Source: Ophioderma brevispina (Eukaryota; Echinodermata; Ophiuroidea; Amphilepidida; Ophiodermatidae). Taken from it: a stretch of DNA of 64,000 bases. A program made the translations under genes and the position numbers. The stretch spans positions 1 through 64,000 of the forward strand of contig JAMKCH010058302.1 in the NCBI GenBank assembly GCA_023653785.1. Direction: 5' to 3'. The first letter of the stretch is position 1, and every line of letters starts with the position of its first letter. Under the pieces are notes generated by a model. That model was not told the DNA's origin. It made no database searches and was given only the letters and a program-made list of their open reading frames with translations. Below are positions 11,795-22,495 of the stretch, one piece after another.

Positions 11795-12395
11795 ACTCTC
11801 TAAATGTAAAGAGTGAAAAATTCATAACATTTTTTTCAAAAGAATGAGAAATTATTCGAAGAAACTGAAATCACTCCAAAAAGAGTGCAATTTCTCTTTA
11901 AATGCAAAGAGTGAAAAATTGATAAAATTTACTCCAAAAGAATGATAAATCACTCCAAGAAATTGATATCACTCCAAAAAGAGTATAATTTCTCTCTAAA
12001 TGTAAAGAGTGAAAAATTCATAATTACTCCAAAAGAATGATAAATCACTCCAAGAAATTGATATCACTCCAAAAAGAGTGAATCTCTCTCTAAATGTAAA
12101 GAGTGAACAATTCGTAACAATTACTCCAAAAGAATGATAAATCACTCCAAGAAATTGATATCACTCCAAAAAGAGTGTCATTTCACTCGGCAAGGATCAC
12201 TCTTAAAATAAGATTGATCACTGTAGACAGCCCTTACCAAGTGAAATTTCACCCTTTTCGAGTGATTGCCTTTCACTCTTTTGGAGTAAATTTTCATTCT
12301 TTTGGAGTAAATTTGCATTCTTTTGGAGTGAGTTTGAAAAATTCCACTCTTTTGAAGAGTGAATTTTTCTCTCCTTTACATTTCGAGACTAGACT
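11795..12395. repeat. Tandem GAGTG / ACTCC array, about 97-bp units
   Basis: Four head-to-tail units start near 11801, 11901, 11998 and 12093. Each reads AAATGTAAAGAGTGAAAAAT, then CTCCAAAAGAATGATAAATC, then CTCCAAGAAATTGATATCAC and TCCAAAAAGAGTG. From about 12245 the motif runs inverted (CTTTTGGAGTAAATTT three times), and the block closes with TCTCTCCTTTACATTT, the complement of its start. The whole is a foldback element with expanded left-arm units, the first of four similar clusters. Confidence 0.75.
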
Positions 12396-12867
12396 GGCTA
12401 CCATAACTGGCTACCATAACCGGCTACCTTGAACAGTAAACTGTCTTGTCTGTCTACCTCCAAGTAGGTTACTGAACTTTACACTTCTCAATGTGATTGA
12501 CAGCCGATAGGAAATCTTCGCAGAAGAAGTTGTTGACATATTAAGGTTACAAACTCAGCAAAGATTGAATAACTGTTTAATTGAGTCATCCACAAGTGCC
12601 ATCTCAGTCGGCTTTGACCGACCTGACATCTCTTAACCTATATAAACTACTGTACATAGATCAGCAAGGGACAACCGTTAATGACAACTTATCTCTGTAG
12701 TGCTAGTTGGAGAGTTCTAGACTGCATCCTCACCATCACACGCTAGGCTGCTAGGCATTACTATGCGTACCTACTACCGTGCAAACAGGTTAAATCTCGT
12801 ATGAACCTAACCATTAGTATGCAACTACATGCGAGCAACCTCGTTAGCGAAGGAAGAGTGCTTTTAC
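12396..12867. other. Intron sequence beside exon A
   Basis: Moderately GC-rich, apparently unique sequence. It includes CTCAGTCGGCTTTGACCGAC (inverted repeat) and is a region where conserved intronic splicing signals might lie. Confidence 0.35.
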
Positions 12868-12955
12868 CTCCCCGGAGATCTGGTGAAGCAGCAATGTAGG
12901 AAAAGCTATCCATGTTGATAACATCTATGATGGGGCTTAGTACGTACGTTGGGTC
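12868..12955 (-). CDS. GALNT14/16-like: GALNT14/16-like exon A (catalytic domain, internal)
   Basis: Internal exon of a polypeptide GalNAc-transferase, the Golgi type II membrane enzyme that starts mucin-type O-glycosylation by moving GalNAc from UDP-GalNAc to Ser/Thr. Read on the minus strand, a pyrimidine-rich tract ending TTGCTTGCAG precedes the exon, and GTAAAAG follows a final GGGGAG. The 88 bp give 29 codons plus one base: [14 protein letters not shown] followed by [15 protein letters not shown]. This matches the family segment [11 protein letters not shown]....LRGG that follows the catalytic DxH region, and fits GALNT2/14/16-type members best. The start phase is 0 and the end phase is 1, joining exactly to the exon at 4813. 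No frameshift or stop is present, so the exon looks functional. The subfamily assignment is from remembered family consensus, not a search. Confidence 0.9.
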
Positions 12956-13088
12956 CTGCAAGCAAAGAGGGAAGGTAGGGTAGACCAGAAAAGAAAGGGT
13001 GTAGGAGAAATGTGCAGAGGTGTTAGTAAATTAGCATGTCAAGGAGGAGAGAGCGACAATGGTGAGGAGAGTACATTGTGATATTGTT

Positions 13089-13620
13089 AAGAACATGATA
13101 CCTAAAATGAGAATTTGCAGGTGAGAACATATTTCCCTAAGGACAAGAGGAGGGGAACAATAGTATTTTTAAGAATATGATACTCAAATTGAGAGTTTGT
13201 TGGTGAGAACTTATTTCCCAGACGAAAATAGGAAAAGTAACCCAATATTGGTAAGCTCCATAAAAATAATAATTCTCCTCCCTAAGTTCAAGAGGGAGGG
13301 ATTTTTTTTTTTCATTTTTAAAATTGTTTCATTGCAAAATTGGCATCACTAAAAGTTCTAACCAATTGTCAGTATATTTGTGGTGAAGGAGGCCTTTTGT
13401 TTTGTTAAACTACCATAATAACACTTTAATAAACTCATTTAGCAACAGGGGTTTATTGAATCATTAAAAACATTAAAATCTCAATATTGTAAATTAGGAA
13501 AAAATACTGATCAACCACAAAAAGTTAGGAGCCTGGGAATGTTAACTAAATTATTTTTTTATTGGCTTATGAATATGATACCCACAATGTGAATTCACAG
13601 AGACAATATTACCTGGCAAA
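13089..13620. repeat. Three diverged copies of a ~60-bp repeat
   Basis: GAA.ATGATAC....A.TGAGA.TT...GGTGAGAAC(A/T)TATTTCCC at 13089 and 13170, and a weaker copy at 13567. Between the second and third (13261-13560) I see nothing but AT-rich sequence. Confidence 0.45.
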
Positions 13621-13708
13621 AATATGACTGTATGTCATCAACAGTAACATATCTCACATCCCAAGAGTAAAAAAATCCCAAGTGTTATCTCTTCCATGCT
13701 TTAAGACC

Positions 13709-14234
13709 TTAAAGCGACACTAGCACATTTTCACAAAATATGGAATTTCTTTAATTTGCTTGCAAATGATAGTCTATGCCATTGGAAGAATACTGACATA
13801 TTTTAAACATACCTTAAAACAGATTTAGGGCATTAAGGCCAAAGACATCAACATAATTTGTAGGCTAACTTTTAAGTTTGCTGTAACTTTAATCAACAAG
13901 TGTGTCTATTACATGAATATCATAGACTCATACTCATTGATATTAAAACCACAAAGGTCACAGAGTGGTCAAACAGGGTGGATACCACGGGAATCAACTC
14001 CGGCGTGTGTTTTCTTGTGTTAAATGCCATTTCCGTTGTCTGCTGAATTAATGACTCCAGAGTCATTTTATTATAAAATTGTTCTATTTACCCATAAGGG
14101 CCCTGATTTGGGCTTAATCATTTCAGGTAAGGGCTAAGGGCTAATGTATATAAAAGCTTTACATCCATACAAAAATATAAATTTTGAAAAATCTTGAGGG
14201 CACACTATTTTACAATGTGCCAGTGTCTCTTTAA
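13709..14234. mobile_element. TTAA-type MITE family Q, complete copy (526 bp)
   Basis: Ends TTAAAGCGACACTAGCACAT and ATGTGCCAGTGTCTCTTTAA are inverted repeats, both terminating in TTAA. Next to the right TIR is TCTTGAGGGCACACTA, the complement of the family's GTGCGCCCTCAAGA motif. Reverse orientation relative to 2211-2516. Confidence 0.8.
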
Positions 14235-14340
14235 GACCACCTGTGCATCTGTGGTCATTAAAAATGAATTGTATTTTGCTTCTAACACAGAAAATACTAA
14301 AGTCAATGGTAAAACACAGGAACTAGCTGATATTAACCTT

Positions 14341-14592
14341 GTGGGCAAGTAGGCCATGTGCATTTCATCCCACCAAAACTATATTTTTAACACATTAAAA
14401 CACTGACTTTTAACTCCTTTAGAAAAAAAAACTAAACGAATACAAAGCATTAGTACTTTTTAGCGTTATCATGAGATACCTTGTGGTTCTTAAACTTCTT
14501 GAACACTTTTATCTCTAAGTACTGGCATGTCTTTTGTACAGTACAATATAGACACATTGCAATGCATTATGGGATTGGTTCAAATCACCCTA
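14341..14592. mobile_element. MITE family M, right-end copy
   Basis: Ends with TACAGTACAATATAGACACA, then TTGCAATGCATTATGGGATTG and GTTCAAATCACCC, the right TIR of the family. The left TIR is lost; homology starts near GGCCATGTGCATTTCATCCC. Confidence 0.65.
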
Positions 14593-14659
14593 TGAAGAAC
14601 ACCTAAGTAGTGGTTGCTGTAGAAACTCAAAACCCTATTCCTGCAACTTTAAAGGAAGA

Positions 14660-14813
14660 GCCCGTTTCACAAAGACTTACGATCAATTGTAAGTTTGATT
14701 TATCGAGCGTTAACTTGATCAAGCATAAGTTTGAACTTGATGGTAAGTTCAAACTTACGCTTGATCGAGTTACGCTTGATTACAATCGATCGTAAATCTT
14801 TGTGAAGCGGGCC
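14660..14813. mobile_element. Palindromic MITE (GCCCGTTTCACAAAGA)
   Basis: Almost perfect hairpin: arms of about 75 bp, outer ends GCCCGTTTCACAAAGACTTA and ATCTTTGTGAAGCGGGC, inner ends TAAGTTTGAACTT and AAGTTCAAACTTA around a 6-base loop. Dense in GATC (TGATCAAG, ATCGATCG). Confidence 0.85.
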
Positions 14814-16373
14814 TATAATAATTCCAGAGTGCAATAAAATATATATCAAAGACAATCAATTTGTATCCATCAGGAAAAAAGAGACATTTAATTAAATATT
14901 GAAAAGGGGAAAAAATTATGCTACCTCTCAGGTCATAAAGACATAAAGACCATTGTGCAGTATACAATCAGGCCAAAAAAGTCAATGATTGAAAGAATCA
15001 AACCTAATTCCTATTCTGTTCAATGCCCTAATTTCTATTCTGTCACCTTTTCGTTGTAAAGGTATTATTTGACTTTTGCTGGTTTTTCTCTTTTGAACAC
15101 ACCACATAATTTGATTAAATAAGTTGGTGTATCACAGACAATCAGCAGACACCTGTTTTTGTCTATTGACTTTCAACCCATACGATATTGCCATAACTGA
15201 ACAAACATCACTGTCATCAAACAGTGACTTTTATAGATTCATATGACAAATATACAAATTAAAAAATCTCATTGTAGTGATTATTTCTTTCTTTACAACC
15301 TTAGGAACATTTATTGAAACATTTATCAATTAAAATTTAGGGCATTTTATTTTCAATGTGAAATCCTTAGTTTCAGTAATGTTCATTTTCCATCTTTCAT
15401 TGAAAAAGAAGTAAAAGAAGCAATGTGTGTAAAAAAAATAAATATTTACATCAAAATTTAGAGTCAATGCCACATGAACTGCTAGAATAAGTACCTACAC
15501 ACAGTGACTTGAAAAGGAGAATTTGGTATTCAACTGTCACTTACTTAGCCTTTTATATTAATGAAAATGTTACCATATATAGGATGGACGTGATAATACA
15601 ATTAACGCTAGTTTTTGGGCGACAGCTTCCTTTGCAGGTATCAACTTAATCTGTTTTGCCAAATTTGATACTAATTTGATGGAATTAGATGAATTTTGCC
15701 TGAGGAACTGTGGCACCTTTGTAGCTCTCCACGACTACAAATGACCCCATATTTCATTGGTTGACTTGTTTAACAAACGAAGCCTGCTCCAGATAGCCCG
15801 CTAACCTAATTATTTTAGTAGACCTGTTTTTATGAAGCATACGGGAGGTATATAAGACAAAACAAGCACTTTCACGTTGCTGTATGACGGTGATTGAATC
15901 ATGATCAAACCCAACGACAAAGCTAGAGCAAATACTTGTATGTCCTATCAAATGGTTATCTAAACAACGGAATGTAATGTGGCACGAGTCTGGGTATCCT
16001 TGATCATCCCACCGGTGTGTGATAAGGCTTACTGCTCAAGTATGTTGTGTTTGTAAATAAATCTTTCAATTAGAAAGGGATTTCTAGTCTAAATGTCAAG
16101 GTGTACTTTCTGCTACCCAATTACCACTTTTGTAGGCTACTTCGCGCTGCAAAGTAACAAACATGTACGCAATTTACCCATCTATGTAAGAACACTGAAA
16201 GAAGTTTATGATTAGTTAACATGGTGGAAGTTGTCTGATTAGAGAAAGTAAATGTAAAGATGGGTTAGTAGTTTCCATGGTAACAGTGAACAAGAACCTA
16301 ATCAGAGAATATGAAAGGTAATGCAGCAATATTCGCCCTTTAGTTGTAACGCATAAATCAATGGCTTTTTGTG
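14814..16373. other. No recognised gene
   Basis: AT-rich and apparently low in repeats. Short frames only, none with a family motif. Confidence 0.4.
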
Positions 16374-16522
16374 GTAGACATTTAATATAGAAGTCCCATG
16401 GATGCAAATGAGGTATTGCCATTCATTCTATCAAGCACTACTGCGCAACATCATACAGCGCACAACGGAATCAATTGTAATACCTCATTTGCATCCATGG
16501 GACTTCTATATGAAACGTCTAA
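16374..16522. mobile_element. 150-bp POU-octamer MITE (family P), copy 1
   Basis: Outer inverted repeats GTAGACATTTAATATAGAAG and CTTCTATATGAAACGTCTAA. The arms contain ATGCAAAT (16402-16409) and ATTTGCAT (16487-16494). The centre CAAGCACTACTGCGCAACAT is shared with the copy at 22750. Confidence 0.85.
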
Positions 16523-19257
16523 CCTTTTTGTGATGGTGTCACAAAATCTGACTGCAGTCATTCAGAAAGTGCAGCAGCCATCTGGGAAGCCATTTCCAAA
16601 ACCACTGACCAAAGACTAGGCTTGTTTGGACTCATTTGAATGCATTTTCATGGTGAATCCATTGGTGATGAAAATGCATAATTTTGACATTTGATTGACT
16701 CTGGGTGACTATAGACTACCAGGTATTTTTTACACCAAAGAGATAAAAGATTGCAATGAGTAAAATGGTTATTTGGGACTAATCCTTGTCTTTGATAAAC
16801 TCTCATGAGTTGTATATAAAGTGAAATGGTTAAATATTAATCGCATAAATAAAATTATCAAATATATAAAAAATGTTCACATCCTCTTCTACTAATTTGG
16901 GAGGGTCGGAAAAGCCTTTTTAAGCTTTCAGTTTTATTTTGTTATAAAAAGTAGCCAAGATGTAATCTTAAAAAGTCTAAATACAGGATAAAACTTTTTG
17001 AGTACTTTAAGATTTTAATACTTCATTTATTTTAAAACAGTGTGGAAGTTCAAGAAGAAACTGTTTAAAGTGTGTGATTTTAAATGTGAATTCAAAAGGA
17101 GAATTTTACAAATCTGGAATTTTGAATTGGGTCAGGCATTCTTGTGCTACAGTAAAAACTTTTTTTCCTAACCTTCAAAAAGAGTCCGGTCCGTGGAAGG
17201 GCAGGACATCAACATTGAACACCACATCCTCTCATAACATTCAACCTGATCCCCCCATTAAATAAAAACTGCGGCCGGACACAATCTTTAAACTCACTAC
17301 GGAGAGTTGAACGTTCAGTACTATTGATTTCTATTCCAATGAAAATTGATGGCGCCCAGATAAATCATCTGTATAGTAGCTTGCACCGACACACACAGCG
17401 GCCGAATCTCTCTCGATTTATCCACACAATCATTATCTGGGTCATTATCTGAGTTTTTATCAACCCAGCTTAAAAGATTCTAATAAAAACAATAATGGAG
17501 TTGTACTCTTCTAATATACTCTTAAATCCTTAAATGCCATAAATGCCACTCTGAACAATGTGATATTAAAAAGGAAGCATATTGAGTTTACAAGTGCTTA
17601 GTTGCTTAATGTACGGAAAACACTTAGACGTCAAAGAAAAACATGATTGTCTGTTTGCCTAGACAAGAGCGAGTCATCAGTACTTCATTTTAACATCAGA
17701 GCAAATACTGAAGAGCGAGAGAGAGATCGAGAGTGGAATGGCTATTCCATTTTAAAATGCGCATCGTTCCTGAGGAAGATTTAAGGAACCTTCTGCAAGG
17801 GATATGTCTTTCTTAATTAGACACTTTTGGTATTAATAAGTTTTAGCAAATTTACAATTTTCTCTGTTAAAGGAAAACTATCCAGTGATCACCCAAAAAG
17901 AGTCAAAATATTAAATGTGCCGGAGTCATCTAAAACTGAAGGAAAAAGCTGTACAACTCACATAAGTTTTGTTTTCAAAGAAAAAATGACATAAGGATGA
18001 GAACAGCAGTTTTCAAAGATACAAATCTCCATTACGAGTTATAGTTTGTGTCCGTATATGGACAGGAATGACTAAATATCCAATTTTGTTGTTATTAGAT
18101 TGCTTTCAGTCTTATCACTTGCAGGGTGTGTTAGGATGCTTACACTTGACAGCGAACATTTTTGATGCTTTGTTTTGGGATTCTTGACTGCAAAATCAAT
18201 GATAGTGCCTTTCACCTGTTTTTATCATAACAATTTCAACAAATGGTGCCAATTTTGCATGAGATTTTAAAAAAACTTTTAAAAAACTTACGCAACATTT
18301 GACAAATTTGGTGGCTTGTGGCATAAATTGCCATTTTACCATTGCCTATGTGCTTTATTCTGTTAATGGATTAAAGCCCATGATACAGTGCCAAAGGTTA
18401 TGAAATTATGCCAATTTTATCTAACATTGTGTACTCTCATAATTTCAAGGACTTGCTGCGAAATATGTGAACAGTATTTTACGCTGAATTTAAAAGAAAG
18501 AGTAGGTGAAGGTTTATCCATGGTCACAGGTTTACCACTCGTTGATTTGGAATTTAAGCTAATTTGATCACAACAAGCTTAACCAGCTTGCATTAAAGCA
18601 ATAATTTTTGAGAGGGTCCCATTCCACATTGAGATTTGCCCCAACTTAGTGTTGGTGAAGTCTACAAAATATGTTATTATTGATTTAACTTTTACCAGAG
18701 AACTGAATTCCAACTTTATATTTACTATGATTATGCAAAGGGTATCAGTTGGTAGACATGATTGTGTGAGCCATGATCTTCAAATGAGAGGATATTTGAT
18801 TATTAGTATGGTTAAACTGGTTGACTATTTTGATTATGGAAAAGCAGGCTGGATGTGGATGTGGATCTGGTCTGCGAATTTCAATATGCAAAATTACTAA
18901 TTCATACTATTAAAGGTATGCTGTCTGATTTTCACGTTTTTTATCTTGCAGTGAGTATGTTAAAAAAGACCTGGTCGTAGAAATGACAAAAATTTGAAAG
19001 TGCAATAGCTGCCATGTGATACATCTGTGTGCTGCTATGTATTAGGATAACTCTCAATTTATTTTCCTTGAGTCAGGGCTCTGGAATGGTTCTCTGACAA
19101 ATGGCAGTATTGCACTTACAAACCTTCTTGCACTCATAGGCAACCTGATTCTAAATTTGGAGCTAAATTGTTCAAATATTTTGGGATGAGGCTTACAACC
19201 TTTTGTTTATACATTTCTCAGGACTAAAATGAGAAATGTTTTCGTGTTGTCCTTCGT
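16523..19257. other. No recognised gene
   Basis: Mostly unique AT-rich sequence. A CpG-containing patch at 17180-17420 (GCGGCCGG, GGCGCCCAG, GCGGCCGAATC) has no donor or frame to support an exon. Confidence 0.4.
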
Positions 19258-19455
19258 TTCACTCCTCAAAAGTGTTTCCTTCATTTAACTCCTCAAACTG
19301 TGTGGAAATCCCAGCTCTTTTTAGTGTTTTTCACTCTTTTTGAAGTGGAAATTCACTCTTTTTAAGTTACAAAACCACTCATTTTGGAGTGGTTTACAAG
19401 AGTTTCACTCTTGTGGGGAGTGAAATTTCTCTCGTTTTACATTAGAGAGTATGCC
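19258..19455. repeat. GAGTG/CACTC motif cluster 2
   Basis: CACTCTTTTTGAAGTGG, CACTCATTTTGGAGTGG and CACTCTTGTGGGGAGTG repeat within 200 bp, ending TTTCTCTCGTTTTACATTAGAGAG, as in the cluster at 11795. No longer strictly tandem. Confidence 0.6.
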
Positions 19456-20269
19456 GCCATAGAGCTAAATAAATGTAACTCTATGGTATGCCGTTTCTTC
19501 TGATACCAAAAATCTCAGTTAGATAAAGGTCAAGTGGGGATGGCATGCTGTCAATCATGTACCAATCTTTAAATAATGCTGTTGTTTTGTTCAAATCATC
19601 AAAAGGTCAGGTCTAAAATTTTTGATGGGGTTGTTTTTTTTTTGAGAAAAATATGAGCTATCTTCTGAAATAAAACAATTCTCAATTTGGCTGGCGCGGT
19701 AAAACGCAAGGGGTGGCTATCACCCACCCTTAAATATAACACTTGTTTTTAGGCCAAACAAGAGGATGTACCATTAAATTACAATGCCTAGTGGTAACTT
19801 ATGTCATGCACACGAGGCATTTTATTGGTGTTGAAAGATACTGTGGAGTGGTTTCATTGTTGAACTAGCGTTTCTTTATCACTACTTTCGCCATGTAGGT
19901 TAGGAGTTTTGTGTTTTTCTGACAACAAACTCTGTTATCTTCAATATGAAAGGTTAATTTTCACCATGTTAGAATCAACACAGACCCCGCGCCATGACAC
20001 ACTAAATGAAACGCATCATTCTTAAACGTGTTCTAGAAACATGTAAAAACCCATCTACCGAGTAACAGCACACCCATGAATGTAGCATTTGGCACAACAT
20101 TGAAAACACATAACATCCACCGGTAGCTCCTGGTGTTACCAGAATGAAAACATAACAACTGTTAGAAATATGCATGTAATGTTAGTACTACTGCCAGTCA
20201 AGAGAGCGATATTGACAAAATAAGGGTTGGCAGGCTGGCATCGGGCAAGCAAGCGCTTTTAGACCTCAC

Positions 20270-20358
20270 GTAGATCCCTCCCATAGCGGAGGTGTAGTCA
20301 AACGTATCCATTAAGCTGCCCAATATCAAAACAGGGCTGGCTACAACCATGCCATATC
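20270..20358 (-). pseudogene. Possible duplicate/alternative GALNT exon A
   Basis: On the minus strand an acceptor-like tract (GTTTCTTATAG) is followed by 89 bp ending just before GTGAGG, a good donor. The open frame reads VVASPVLILGSLMDTFDY, then TSAMGG. That recalls the GALNT segment VVSPV.D...LDTF.Y....GG encoded by the exon at 12868-12955, and the lengths are nearly equal (89 versus 88 bp). Against it: one extra residue before MDTF, four fewer between Y and GG, and different splice phases (the only open frame starts in phase 2). It may be a decayed tandem duplicate, an alternative exon, or a chance match. The frame stays open for some 60 bp past the donor before a stop. Confidence 0.3.
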
Positions 20359-20598
20359 CTATAAGAAACAATTGGCACAGCAAAATATGATGAGTTAAGG
20401 CTGTATTATAACACAAGAGCAGTGGTAACTCTACATAATTAAATGAAAAGTTTAGTGGAAAATGTGGTGAGTGATATAATACTTGTACTTTATTAATATT
20501 GCATTTTTTAGTGTGATTTTTTAACTCATTTTGGTTGAAAGTTATGACCATATGAAACTAAAAATGATAACATATTAGTTAGAAACAGCACTGAATAT

Positions 20599-20900
20599 TT
20601 TTATTATTGGGTTTTTGTTTTAACATGAACATAGCACTTTTTGCCGGCACTAAACAGTTGCCCTTTGAAAGTCCACTAGGGTCCCCACTTAGTAGGATTT
20701 TGGCATCAAATGACAGACAGAAATTTCACTGGACTTAATAAAATCGGAATCTTTTATTATGTGTTTTTGTTTTAACATGGACATAGCACTTTTTGCCACT
20801 AAACAGTTGCCCTTTGAAAGTCCACTAGGGTTCCCACTTAGTAGTATTTTGGCATCAAATGACAGACAGAAATTTCACTGGACTTAATAAATTCAGAATG
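20599..20900. repeat. Tandem duplication, 152-bp unit
   Basis: TTTTGTTTTAACATG.ACATAGCACTTTTTGCC through GAAATTTCACTGGACTTAATAA occurs twice, with a 152-bp period and few differences (the first copy has an extra GGC). Part of the unit (CACTAGGGTTCCCACTTAGTA) recurs inverted at 21573-21595, so it may be an end of a larger TIR element spanning to about 21610. Confidence 0.85.
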
Positions 20901-20987
20901 AGTAACAAAATGAAGTCCACTTGGACGCCATAATTCTAAGGATCTGAAAGGCAAGTTTCCAAACCTCAAAAGCAAAATTTATAGACA

Positions 20988-21130
20988 TAGTAGTAGTAGT
21001 AGTAGTAGTAGTAGTATAATATTTATTAAAGTCACACTCTTCATACAAAGACTAGCCAATTCTGGCTTATGAGTGACATACTAAAAAAATACACACATAA
21101 TAAAAATAGCACACAATGTACACAATAGCC
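20988..21130 (-). mobile_element. Retroelement 3' end with (TAG)n tail
   Basis: (TAG)n of about nine units (20988-21015) is followed by TATAATATTTATTAAAGTCACAC. Read on the minus strand this is ...GTGACTTTAATAAATATTATA plus (CTA)n, the usual form of a LINE or SINE 3' end with a microsatellite tail. Upstream (21030-21130) lacks a recognisable coding part. Confidence 0.5.
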
Positions 21131-22495
21131 TATGTAGCTTAAAAACAACAGACACAATACAAAATTAAAATATTGGCAGATCGATCCACTGTTTGTCCCG
21201 TTATCACACCTCCCTTGGCCTTAGATGTATTGAGATACTACATGGAGGATAAATCATGATATGTTTAGTTTGAATGTTTAGTTAGAATATGCAATATAAT
21301 ATTTTCGGCTAAATGCGATTCCAAAAAGCTTCAATAGTGCTTATTGTAAGGGAAAACCAAATTGTTATTTTTAAATAAGGTAATGTGATCCCTAGAAAGT
21401 TTCCACCAAATGGCACGTAGAACTCAGAAACCCATGTATTTGGAAACTGATAAGCCCGGGACTATACACACATTTGGTAGGCTGTCTTGGATCACAAATA
21501 TTCCACTGGACCAATACTTCTAGAACATTGACATTATGGGTCCATTGGACTCAATTTCCAGTTAAAAACCTAAGTGGGAACCCTGAAGTCAATGCACTTA
21601 CACTACTATTACTCTAAGCTACATGTGCATTTAAAGTGTTGGTTCAAATGATTTGTCATAGTAAAGAAAATAATAAAATCTCATTTCCTTTGCAAGTTAT
21701 AACATGACATTTTTTGCTAATATGACATTTTCCATTAAAAAGGCACAATACCTGAAAAAAATCAGTCTCCTAGAAACACCTTAATTAAAAAGAAAAGATA
21801 AACAAGAAAATCCCTATTCTTTTTAAAATGAAACCCTTTTTGGGGGGGGTAAAAAAAAAAAAAAACAACAATGCGGGGATTTTTGAAGAAAATAGTACTA
21901 TACAAGCGTGAAGGTTCATTCAATAGCCTTTAATGTAAATTTGCCAATTTTTTTTTAATGGCAAATTGTTTACTCTTATTACTCCTTAAGTGCTTTTGAT
22001 TCAACAATTGTAGACTGTTAGACCTCCTAGTCTCGCAAAAATTTTCAAAAGAGTTATCACCATATATCCTCGGCTAAAATAAACACATTGAAGTATTTAA
22101 TATGTATTACTCTAACCCTAACCACTTTGAGTTTCCTGTTACATGAATTCAGACTCATGGTACAGCGAACAAGAACACTATGTATCAAATGTTTAAATAA
22201 TCAATGAGAAATGTGCAAAACCTTCTACAAAAACCATTTTCACTGATCAGAGCAAAGTTCAACGTCCATAAGTGAAAGAGCACTGGTTGTGGATGTCTGT
22301 AAGATGTTGGCAACGACCTATATAGGGCAAAGTTTGCTTTACAGTCCCTCACACTTAAAGGTAAACTTTCATGATTTCGTAACTTTTATTTGTGTGTATA
22401 GCTTCAATTTGTTCATCCGTAACCCTTTGGCTATATATGTAGGTGACTACCTTTCTCAGATTTTAACGGGGATGACCTTTTAAGTATAAGTTTTC
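21131..22495. other. No recognised gene
   Basis: Contains the inverted match at 21573-21595 to the 20.6-kb duplication, a G8A14 run near 21842, and otherwise AT-rich sequence. Confidence 0.4.

Larger units (their letters stand above)
4814..12867 (-). other. Intron between the two GALNT exons
   Basis: 8,054 bp intron (minus-strand sense, GTAAAA to TCTAG) defined by the two phase-compatible exons. It is almost wholly repeats, listed separately: foldback 4869-5096, short TIR element 5116-5353, hAT-like element 6563-7776, TTAA-type element 8161-8944 with an internal tRNA-like piece, nested pair 9475-10996, and motif array 11795-12395. No further exon was recognised inside it. Confidence 0.8.

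Noticed and set aside
11795..12395. CRISPR-like array
   Set aside because: Units are contiguous without unique spacers, in a eukaryotic intron, and close as an inverted repeat.
13560..13625. Minus-strand NSHC reading near an AATTCAC motif, considered as the GALNT DSHCE exon
   Set aside because: Lacks the catalytic Asp and surrounding residues, and belongs to a diverged local repeat.
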